A DNA stretch of 64,000 nt from NCBI RefSeq assembly GCF_043757465.1, contig NZ_JAYVPL010000053.1:7247-71246 (forward strand), given 5' to 3'. Both the position numbers and the translations under genes were made by a program. The notes under the pieces were generated by a model that saw nothing but the letters and a program-made list of their open reading frames with translations, was not told the origin of the DNA and searched no databases. The stretch is from Armatimonas sp043757465 (lineage in GTDB: Bacteria > Armatimonadota > Armatimonadia > Armatimonadales > Armatimonadaceae). Below are positions 57,799-64,000 of this stretch, piece after piece (position 1 is the first letter of the stretch; each line of letters begins with the position of its first letter).

Positions 57799-59118
57799 CT
57801 AGCCCACGAGCTCGGGGAGGGGTTCGCGGCCCGCGAAGAGGTAGTTCGGGCGGCCGGTCATATCCGGGATAGGCGTATTCACAATGTCTATCCCGAGGTT
57901 GTGGTAGAGCGTCACCATGACATCTTTGTAGTCCACGGGCCGCTCGTCGGGCTCCTCGCCAAACTTATTGGTTGAGCCGATCACCTGCCCGGTCTCCATG
58001 CCGCCACCCGCGAGCAGTGCACACGAGACACGGGGCCAGTGGTCCCGGCCACCGTCTTTGTTGATCTTGGGTGAGCGTCCAAAATCCCCCCAGACCACCA
58101 CCGAGACATCTTTATCCAGACCGCGCTGGTGCAGATCCTCGATGAGCGCGGAGATTCCCTGGTCAATTACGGGTAAATGAGCCTTCATGTTGGTGAAGTT
58201 GCCCCCATGCCAGTCCCAGAAACCGTACGAAACGCTCACCAGCCGCGCTCCGGCCTCCACCAAGCGCCGGGCGGCCAGAAACTGCTCGTTGAGCATCGGC
58301 GACGCATCGCCTTGCGGTTTATCAATGCCTTTGCCGTAGCGCTCCCGAATCTTGGGGGTCTCGCGGCTCACATCCAGCGCTTGCACTAGCTTACTCGATG
58401 TCAGAATATCGAAAGCACGGGCGCTCATGGTGTCTATCTCGGGGAGGGTGTCCACGCGTCGTCGGTAACGATCCAGGCTCGCTAATAATTGCTTGCGGTG
58501 GCTGAGCCGATCCAGCGAGACATCCGTCAGAGTCATGTCCGCCAGCATCGGGCCATTGGGATTCAGCGCACCGTACCCCGGCCCCAAAAAACCCGGTCCA
58601 GGATCGTTGTAGGGCGGGTGCTGCGTGCGTGCCGCGAGATTCACATACGCGGGGACGGTCTTATCCACCGGGCCTTCCAGCCGCGTCAGCACCGAGCCCA
58701 TAGTCGGCGCTTTGTTCTGGTTGAACTCCGCGTTGGTGTAGCCCGAGAGACAGAGATTCGACGAGTGCTCGTCACGCGCCCCAACTAACGAGCGGATGAT
58801 CGCCACTTTGTCCATCATCGTGGCCAGGCGCGGCAGGTGCTCACAGATCTCAATCCCAGAAACATTGGTCTTGATGGGCTTGAACTCACCACGAATATCC
58901 GATGGCGCGTCCATTTTTAAGTCAAACGTGTCCTGGTGCCCCGGCCCACCCGGCAAGTAGATTAAGATAACCGCCTTGTGCGAGTTGCGTATACCCGCCT
59001 GCGCCTCGGCGGCCAGAAGCTGTGGCAGAGCCAGCCCGCCCAGCGCCCCGACGGTTAAGAACTGCCGTCGTGAGAGGCCATCGCAGAACTTGCCGCCCGC
59101 GCCTCGAATCGTCAGCAT
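57799..59118 (-). CDS. DUF1501 family secreted protein (copy 2)
   Basis: The 439-residue protein has the family leader (CDGLSRRQFLTVGALGGLAL, twin-arginine type) and body (IYLPGGPGHQDTFDLKMDAP, VWGDFGRSPKINKDGGRDHW). It is 2 nt downstream of a close paralogue, and long stretches are identical (for example LDRYRRRVDTLPEID and AFDILTSSKLVQALDV), pointing to a tandem gene duplication. No DUF1553/DUF1549 gene is adjacent. It ends exactly after the VIT-VWA stop codon (convergent). Confidence 0.9.
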   Translation of the reverse strand: MLTIRGAGGKFCDGLSRRQFLTVGALGGLALPQLLAAEAQAGIRNSHKAVILIYLPGGPGHQDTFDLKMDAPSDIRGEFKPIKTNVSGIEICEHLPRLATMMDKVAIIRSLVGARDEHSSNLCLSGYTNAEFNQNKAPTMGSVLTRLEGPVDKTVPAYVNLAARTQHPPYNDPGPGFLGPGYGALNPNGPMLADMTLTDVSLDRLSHRKQLLASLDRYRRRVDTLPEIDTMSARAFDILTSSKLVQALDVSRETPKIRERYGKGIDKPQGDASPMLNEQFLAARRLVEAGARLVSVSYGFWDWHGGNFTNMKAHLPVIDQGISALIEDLHQRGLDKDVSVVVWGDFGRSPKINKDGGRDHWPRVSCALLAGGGMETGQVIGSTNKFGEEPDERPVDYKDVMVTLYHNLGIDIVNTPIPDMTGRPNYLFAGREPLPELVG

Positions 59119-59120
59119 AG

Positions 59121-60449
59121 TTAGATCAGCTCCGCAATCGGCTCACGGCCTGCAAAGAGGAAGTTCGGTCGCCCCGTTACATCGGGGACGGGCGTATTGA
59201 CAATATCAATCCCCAGCCGATTATAGAGTGTCACAAAGACATCTTTCATATCAATGGGCCGCTCATCCGGCTCCTCGCCGAACTTATTGGTGCTTCCAAT
59301 GACTTGTCCCATCTTCATGCCCCCACCCGCGAGCAGCGCGAAGTTGGCACGGGGCCAGTGATCCCGGCCCGCATCTTTGTTGATCTTAGGCGTGCGCCCA
59401 AACTCACCCCACACAATCACCGAGACGTCGTCCTGCATTCCCCGGTCGTGAATATCTTGAACCAGCGAGCTCACGGCGGCATCGAGCATCGGCAGGTAGG
59501 TCTTGAGCTGGGCGAAGTTCGCGCCATGATGGTCCCAGCGCCCGTAGCCAATCGAGACGCAGCGCACGCCTGCCTCGACAAGCCGTCGGGCGGCCAAAAA
59601 CTGGTCGTTGAGCATCGGCAGGCCATCGTCCACGGGTTCCAGTCGCCCAATCCCGTAGCGCTCACGGGTCTTCTTGTCCTCGCGAGTCACATCGAGTGCT
59701 TGTACTAGCTTGCTTGATGTGAGAATATCAAAGGCGCGTGCGTTGAGTGCGTCTATCTCGGGGAGCGTGTCCACACGTCGGCGGTAGCGATCCAGGCTCG
59801 CCAGAAGCTGCTTACGGTGGCTAAGGCGATCCAGTGAGACATCGGTGAGCGTCATGTCTTTCATGAGGTCCCCCGACGGCCGCATTGCCGCGTGCGCCAT
59901 TCCTAGAAAACCTGTGTCACCCGGATCGGCCCACTCCATGTGACCGGCCTTGCCCTGCAAGCCTACAAACGGCGGGACGGTTTTCTCGGTCGGGCCTTCC
60001 AGTCGCGAGAGCACCGAGCCCAGACACGGCGCTTTGTTCTGATTGGTCTCCGCCACCGAGTACCCGCTCATGCAGATATGCGAGTCGTGCTCATCGCGCA
60101 TGCCAGTGAGCGAGCGGATAATCGCGAACTTGTCCATCATGCCTGCGATTTTGGGCATGTGTTCACAGATCTCAATCCCAGAGACGTTGGTTTTTATCGG
60201 CTTGAACTCACCGCGAATATCCGACGGCGCATCGGGCTTCATGTCGAACATGTCGTGCTGTGCTGGGCCACCCGGCAAGAAGACCATAATAATAGCCTTC
60301 TGGTTCTTGCGAATGCCCGCGTGCGCCTCCGCCGCCAGAATCTGCGGTAGGCTCAGCCCACCCAATGCTAGGCCCCCGATGGTCAGAAAATCCCGCCGCG
60401 AGATGCCATCGCAGAACGCTCCGCTTTTATTGCCCCGTATCGTCAGCAT
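59121..60449 (-). CDS. DUF1501 family secreted protein (copy 3)
   Basis: The 442-residue protein resembles copy 2 throughout (leader ISRRDFLTIGGLALGGLSLP, body FLPGGPAQHDMFDMKPDAPS, VWGEFGRTPKINKDAGRDHW). A good AAGGG precedes its ATG. The two copies differ mainly between about residues 170 and 200 (for example GKAGHMEWADPGDTGFLGMA here). The DUF1501 protein at 587 is clearly more distant. Confidence 0.9.
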   Translation of the reverse strand: MLTIRGNKSGAFCDGISRRDFLTIGGLALGGLSLPQILAAEAHAGIRKNQKAIIMVFLPGGPAQHDMFDMKPDAPSDIRGEFKPIKTNVSGIEICEHMPKIAGMMDKFAIIRSLTGMRDEHDSHICMSGYSVAETNQNKAPCLGSVLSRLEGPTEKTVPPFVGLQGKAGHMEWADPGDTGFLGMAHAAMRPSGDLMKDMTLTDVSLDRLSHRKQLLASLDRYRRRVDTLPEIDALNARAFDILTSSKLVQALDVTREDKKTRERYGIGRLEPVDDGLPMLNDQFLAARRLVEAGVRCVSIGYGRWDHHGANFAQLKTYLPMLDAAVSSLVQDIHDRGMQDDVSVIVWGEFGRTPKINKDAGRDHWPRANFALLAGGGMKMGQVIGSTNKFGEEPDERPIDMKDVFVTLYNRLGIDIVNTPVPDVTGRPNFLFAGREPIAELI

Positions 60450-60616
60450 GCCCTTGCTTCCCTCATCAAACCGACAGTGGTGAAACTAATCACCTATTAT
60501 AGGCAATTTGATACGGGATTGCCACTGAAAAATCGCCGTGCTTTAGCAAACACCAGCCCTCGGGCGACAGCGTGATACTATGCGATTATCCTTTTGTATG
60601 GGAGTGTAACCACACC

Positions 60617-62485
60617 ATGTCTTCTGTTTCTTCCGTTTCTCCCGCCGATGAGCTCTCCGCTCCGGCTGACTTTCTTTCCCGCATGCGCCACACGACCTCG
60701 CACGTGCTTGCGCAGGCCATGCGTGAGCTGATGCCAGACGCCAAGATGGGCATTGGTCCTGTCATTGAGAATGGCTTCTACTACGACTTCGACTTGCCCC
60801 GCCCGCTCACCGAGAGCGATCTGTCCACGCTTGAAGCGCGGATGAAGGCGATTGTCAAAGAGAACTTGCCTCTTGCGAAGTTTGTCGAGCCGCGCGATGT
60901 GGCTCGCAAGCGCTGTGAGGAGTCCGGCCAGCTCTATAAAGTGCGCCTGATTGATGACCTGCCCGACGAGGCGGAGATTAGTTTTTACCAGCAGGGCGAT
61001 TTCATTGACCTGTGTAAAGGCCCGCACATTGAGAGCACGGGGCGAATCGGCGCGTTTAAGCTGATGAGTATCGCCGGGGCCTACTGGCGCGGCAAGTCCG
61101 AGAACGAGCAGCTCACTCGGGTTTACGGCATCGCCTTTCAGAAGCAGAGCCACCTCGACGAGTATCTCAACAAGCTCGATGAGGCGAGAAAGCGCGACCA
61201 CCGCGTGATTGGCAAGGCCCTCAAGCTCTTCCACATTGACGATCAAGTGGGGCAGGGTATGGTGCTCTGGACTCCGGCAGGCGCGGCGATTCGTCAGGAA
61301 CTACAGACCTTTATCGGCCACGAGCTGCGTAAGCAGGGCTACCACCAGGTCTTCACGCCGCATATCGGGAAGCTGGAGCTCTATAAAACCAGCGGCCACT
61401 TCCCCTACTATGCCGACTCGCAGTACCCACCCGTGGTGGACCGTGAGTTTCTGAAGGGCCTGAGCGACGAGGGCTCCACCTGCGGCGATCTCTCCAACAA
61501 GCTGGCATCCGGCGATGTGGAGGGCTATCTGCTGAAGCCGATGAACTGCCCGCATCATATTAAAATCTACGCGTCGGAGCGCCGCTCCTACCGGGATCTG
61601 CCGCTACGCCTGGCGGAGTTTGGAACCGTCTACCGCTGGGAGCAGTCCGGTGAGCTCAATGGCATGACCCGCGTGCGCTCGTTCACCCAGGACGATGCCC
61701 ATCTTTTCGTGACCGAGGATCAGGTTCCCGCAGAAGTCCAAGGCTGCCTCTCACTGGTGCGCACGATCTTCGACACGCTCGGGATGAAAGATTTCCGGGT
61801 GCGCGTCGGCCTGCGCGACCCGGACAGCGCCAAGTATGTCGGCGACCCGGCCAACTGGGATAAGGCGGAGAAAGCCTGCCGGGATGCGGTGGCCTCTCTG
61901 GGCGTTCCATTTAGCGAGGAGCCGGGCGAGGCGGCGTTCTATGGCCCGAAGATTGACTTCGTGGTCAAAGACGTCATTGGCCGCGAGTGGCAGCTCGGCA
62001 CCGTGCAGGTGGACTACAACCTCCCGATCCGCTTCGAGCTGGAGTACATCGGCTCGGACAGCCAGCCACACCGACCCGTGATGATCCACCGCGCGCCGTT
62101 TGGCAGCATGGAACGCTTCGTCGGTGTGCTCATCGAGCACTTCGCAGGCGCGTTCCCGACCTGGCTTTCTCCTGAGCAAGTGCGCTTCTTGCCCATCGCG
62201 GATCGGCACATCCCGTACTGCGAGGAGATCAAGACCCGGCTCGTCGAGGCCGGTGTTCGGGCCACCGTGGACGCTCGCTCGGAGAAAACCGGCAAGAAAG
62301 TCGCGGAGGCGCAGGTCGAGAAAGTCGCCTACATGATTATCGTCGGCGACCGCGACATCGAGGCCGGAAACGTCGCCGTCCGCCACCGCGACAAGGGCGA
62401 CCTTGGCCCACGCCCCGTCGAACAATTCATCACCGACCTGCTGGAGGAAATTGCGGAACGGCGATTGGCACCCGTAAGCAAATAA
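60617..62485 (+). CDS. thrS: Threonyl-tRNA synthetase lacking the TGS domain
   Basis: The 622-residue enzyme begins directly with the editing (N2) domain: RMRHTTSHVLAQAMRELMPD has the HxxxH site, and CKGPHIESTGRIGAFKLMSI completes the editing centre. The class II catalytic domain has the zinc ligand Cys in KPMNCPHHIKIY, motif 2 and motif 3 (VMIHRAPFGSMERFVGVLIE), then the anticodon domain. The usual N-terminal TGS domain (about 60 residues) is missing; in-frame sequence upstream of the ATG (16 codons to 60572) could not encode it. Extra residues near VVDREFLKGLSDEGSTCGDL lie within the catalytic part. The leader contains GGCAAT/ATTGCC, a small hairpin. Confidence 0.9.
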   Translation: MSSVSSVSPADELSAPADFLSRMRHTTSHVLAQAMRELMPDAKMGIGPVIENGFYYDFDLPRPLTESDLSTLEARMKAIVKENLPLAKFVEPRDVARKRCEESGQLYKVRLIDDLPDEAEISFYQQGDFIDLCKGPHIESTGRIGAFKLMSIAGAYWRGKSENEQLTRVYGIAFQKQSHLDEYLNKLDEARKRDHRVIGKALKLFHIDDQVGQGMVLWTPAGAAIRQELQTFIGHELRKQGYHQVFTPHIGKLELYKTSGHFPYYADSQYPPVVDREFLKGLSDEGSTCGDLSNKLASGDVEGYLLKPMNCPHHIKIYASERRSYRDLPLRLAEFGTVYRWEQSGELNGMTRVRSFTQDDAHLFVTEDQVPAEVQGCLSLVRTIFDTLGMKDFRVRVGLRDPDSAKYVGDPANWDKAEKACRDAVASLGVPFSEEPGEAAFYGPKIDFVVKDVIGREWQLGTVQVDYNLPIRFELEYIGSDSQPHRPVMIHRAPFGSMERFVGVLIEHFAGAFPTWLSPEQVRFLPIADRHIPYCEEIKTRLVEAGVRATVDARSEKTGKKVAEAQVEKVAYMIIVGDRDIEAGNVAVRHRDKGDLGPRPVEQFITDLLEEIAERRLAPVSK

Positions 62486-62507
62486 TAGCAGTTAGTTTAA
62501 TATTTTT

Positions 62508-62534
62508 CGCCCCACTCATTAAACAAGTGGGGCG
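62508..62534 (+). terminator. Hairpin terminator after thrS
   Basis: CGCCCCACT (62508-62516) pairs with AGTGGGGCG (62526-62534) around CATTAAACA. It is followed by ATTTACT, a weak T-run. Confidence 0.6.
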
Positions 62535-62554
62535 ATTTACTCTTGGAGAAAAAT

Positions 62555-62965
62555 ATGTCTGAAAAATTGGATTTTTTTAATAGCGTTCGGGAAATCATTG
62601 AAGGTTCTGAGGTATGTGATAAAGATAGGGGAAATCCGTGGCTGCGGATTCCCTCTATTAATGGCTATAAAGTAAGTCTAGGCTTTTATGTAACAACAAC
62701 TGATCGCCTATATTTAGAAATTAAGATACCTAAGGCTGAAAAATTAGTTTTTGATTTCTTAAGTCAATTTATTGAATCTACATCAAATGAATTTAACATT
62801 AACATACTTGGTGTTTCAAATCGATCAGGAAACCAATCTTCTTGGATATTTTGCATTGAGTGTGACAAAGAAGGTTATGATCTCCAGGAAATGTGGGTGA
62901 GAGATAATTACAAAATATTTATTGAAGCAATGAAATGGCTTTTTTCGAAACTTCCGCAAACTTGA
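62555..62965 (+). CDS. Unknown protein of foreign base composition
   Basis: The 136-residue protein has a strong GGAG ribosome site. It is much more AT-rich than its neighbours (codons TTA, ATA, AAA, AAT are common) and very rich in Asn, Ile, Lys and Phe (KLDFFNSVREIIEGSEVCDK, FLSQFIESTSNEFNINILGV). It is acidic, without a signal peptide, and its look is that of an immunity-type or toxin-partner protein carried by horizontal transfer. No partner is visible. The function is unknown. Confidence 0.6.
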   Translation: MSEKLDFFNSVREIIEGSEVCDKDRGNPWLRIPSINGYKVSLGFYVTTTDRLYLEIKIPKAEKLVFDFLSQFIESTSNEFNINILGVSNRSGNQSSWIFCIECDKEGYDLQEMWVRDNYKIFIEAMKWLFSKLPQT

Positions 62966-62973
62966 TTTCTGAT

Positions 62974-63321
62974 TTATCCCAGTAGCCCCGAGAGTTGAAG
63001 GACCTGCTCCGACCAGGTCGCAGCTTGGTTGGCGAGGCGCTGGCGGTCTTTGGGGTTGTGCCAGCGGTCGGGGAGCTGGTACTGCCACAGGGCGATCTCG
63101 ATCTGAAGGTGGGCCAAATAACCCGCCGTCTCGATCTCCGTTTCGTGTGCCGTCCACTCGATGAAGTGCTTGCTCTCGTCCAGAAGCCCGGCCACGACGC
63201 TTTGATTGGCTTCGTGGGGCGCAGTGGACTTGATGCGTGACAGATCGGAGGCGAGGCCACCTAATCGAACGGGGATGGCATCGCGCAAGTAGCGCTCTTG
63301 AATCTGGCTCCAGTCTTTCAT
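62974..63321 (-). CDS. Unknown helical protein paired with DUF5674
   Basis: The 115-residue protein is helical and rich in Gln, Glu, His and Trp (KDWSQIQERYLRDAIPVRLG, LLDESKHFIEWTAHETEIET, HLQIEIALWQYQLPDRWHNP). Its start overlaps the stop codon of the DUF5674 gene (ATGA). Proteins of this layout occur next to DUF5674 in cyanobacteria. The function is unknown; the pair organisation resembles a toxin-antitoxin or regulator pair, but neither has a recognised toxin motif. Confidence 0.6.
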   Translation of the reverse strand: MKDWSQIQERYLRDAIPVRLGGLASDLSRIKSTAPHEANQSVVAGLLDESKHFIEWTAHETEIETAGYLAHLQIEIALWQYQLPDRWHNPKDRQRLANQAATWSEQVLQLSGLLG

Positions 63322-63650
63322 GGGGCAAACCTTTCTCGGACAATTTTCTCGATCCGCTCACGCAAGCCAGGGTCTTGCACTTCCAGAGCGCGGTTTCCTT
63401 GACGGGGACGGATATTGATAAGCGAGTCGAATGTCACTTGTTGCGAATCGGGAAACCAACCCGCGCCCCAGATATTTTCCTGGAAGCTGCCCTCATCCAG
63501 AAGAGCGGCTTCACAGTCTGCGTGCATCGCGCCGCCACCAGCCAGAAGCTCTCGTTCCACATCCACAGCCAGCTTGATATAGTCGCCGAGCGCTTCTTGC
63601 ATCTGGGAGACTTGATCTACGGTGGTACGCTCACGAATCAGGTGAATCAC
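63318..63650 (-). CDS. DUF5674 family protein
   Basis: The 110-residue protein shows the conserved pattern of this family: MIHLIRERTTVDQVSQMQEA, YIKLAVDVERELLAGGGAMH then ADCEAALL, IWGAGWFPDSQQVTFDSLIN and IRPRQGNRALEVQDP. The function is unknown; in cyanobacteria the gene often sits near mobile or toxin-antitoxin genes. The GTG start (63650) is 7 nt after a perfect TATAAT on the minus strand. Confidence 0.83.
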   Translation of the reverse strand: MIHLIRERTTVDQVSQMQEALGDYIKLAVDVERELLAGGGAMHADCEAALLDEGSFQENIWGAGWFPDSQQVTFDSLINIRPRQGNRALEVQDPGLRERIEKIVRERFAP

Positions 63651-63657
63651 AGCGGCA

Positions 63658-63663
63658 ATTATA
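63658..63663 (-). promoter_or_regulatory. -10 box of a leaderless promoter (DUF5674)
   Basis: TATAAT on the minus strand, 7 nt before the GTG at 63650. Confidence 0.6.
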
Positions 63664-63675
63664 CCGCGAACGGAC

Positions 63676-63867
63676 TCAGGCCACAGCGAACTCGGAGGCG
63701 GCGCGGCGCTGGGGGGAGCGGAAGCCTAAGACGATTTGCTCTGGCGGGATGCCCAGGCGCAGAAGCTGTTCGGCGACGGGGCGGTCGGTGTTGTCTGCTT
63801 GCACCCCGATCTTGCCGTCGCGAATCTCTAAATCCGCCAGCAGGCCATGAATAGCGTACGGGTACAT
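63676..63867 (-). pseudogene. XisI (fdxN excision controlling factor) C-terminal relic
   Basis: The 63-codon reading (from ATG 63867: MYPYAIHGLLADLEIRDGKI, then VAEQLLRLGIPPEQIVLGFR and FAVA at the end) matches the C-terminal half of XisI, whose usual length is about 110 residues. The N-terminal half is missing. Upstream the sequence becomes a hairpin array that starts at the same point. XisH, the usual partner, would lie upstream and is not in the window. In Anabaena XisH/XisI control excision of the fdxN element; most copies elsewhere are of unknown role. Confidence 0.65.
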
Positions 63868-63988
63868 TCCCCGGAGCTTGCTCCGTGACCGCATGGAACG
63901 TGTGGGCATCTCTCAGGATGCCCACTTCTTCTAGGGTTTCGGCTCTCAGGCCGAAGTCTTCCGAGACATACCCCGGAGCTTGCTCCGG
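63864..63988. repeat. Array of palindromes with constant loops and different stems
   Basis: Four hairpins follow one another: CGGAG-CTTG-CTCCG (63872-63885), GTGGGCATC-TCTCAG-GATGCCCAC (63902-63925), TTCGGC-TCTCAG-GCCGAA (63938-63955) and CCGGAG-CTTG-CTCCGG (63973-63988). The segment ACATTCCCCGGAGCTTGCTC recurs as ACATACCCCGGAGCTTGCTC about 102 nt later. The array continues toward the window end. Confidence 0.75.
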
Positions 63989-64000
63989 TCGGATTGTGAT

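Noticed and set aside
60450..60616. T-box or autoregulatory leader of thrS
   Set aside because: No T-box sequence (TGGNACC-type) or terminator/antiterminator pair is seen; only one small GGCAAT/ATTGCC hairpin.
63864..63988. Possible CRISPR array
   Set aside because: The repeated units are palindromes of different stem sequence, not identical direct repeats with regular spacers.

Overview
The window is a GC-rich bacterial chromosome segment that is gene dense, with short intergenic gaps and many ATGA/GTGA start-stop overlaps. The gene repertoire (DUF1553/DUF1501 planctomycete-type secreted proteins, CRTAC1 FG-GAP/UnbV protein with a TPR partner, VIT-VWA protein, several FHA proteins, creatininase family, two phytanoyl-CoA dioxygenases, GH78 and GH81 enzymes) points to an oligotrophic Gram-negative of the Armatimonadota type; Planctomycetota or a neighbouring phylum is the alternative. 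No rRNA, tRNA or CRISPR was recognised. This taxonomic call is inference from content, not a marker-gene result.

Layout. 1-3231: tail of a DUF1553 gene, DUF1501, an Isc-type ferredoxin and an orphan polar amino acid-type ABC ATPase. 3247-6383: a TIM-barrel glycosidase-like gene, a scar holding a TnpB relic between two truncated gene tails, and an RhlE-like RNA helicase. 6612-10134: TPR protein, type I phosphodiesterase and an FAD-dependent halogenase-like gene carrying an in-frame palindromic repeat. 10147-13165: trp locus with a Trp-rich leader peptide and attenuator, trpE, an ABM monooxygenase, an unknown small protein and trpG. 13221-15649: broken lipoprotein, envelope protein, and a stand-alone NIL domain gene coupled to metX. 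15639-22768: minus-strand cluster of J-domain/zinc-ribbon/FHA-FHA, VWA, FHA-membrane and FHA proteins, plus nnr and a VanX-like dipeptidase. 22801-29994: sugar/acid catabolism enzymes and small unknowns. 30137-34775: glycosyltransferase, dioxygenase, SPFH protein and a NAD-kinase-fold partner. 34812-42926: GH78, GH81, ADP-ribosylglycohydrolase, GNAT, radical SAM and a UDP-xylose-synthase-like enzyme. 43040-50442: copper-amine-oxidase-type surface protein, epimerase, rhamnose-type binding protein, PD-(D/E)XK-like protein, TPR lipoprotein and CRTAC1 protein. 50473-62485: acyl-CoA synthetase, MFS carrier, DinB, flavin reductase, Nudix, VIT-VWA, two DUF1501 and thrS. 62555-64000: an AT-rich gene, a DUF5674 pair and a truncated XisI next to a hairpin array.

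Three patterns cross the whole window. (1) At least 19 starts, mostly first genes of transcription units, have a TANNNT -10 box 6-9 nt (usually exactly 6) upstream of the start codon, as expected of leaderless mRNAs; genes inside operons use Shine-Dalgarno sequences or overlaps instead. (2) A dispersed family of C/G-rich palindromic repeats lies between genes and also inside coding sequences, in frame and without stops. (3) Small tandem duplications sit at gene boundaries. The trp leader, the NIL-metX pair, the SPFH/NAD-kinase-like pair and the J-domain/FHA/VWA cluster are the most interesting functional units.
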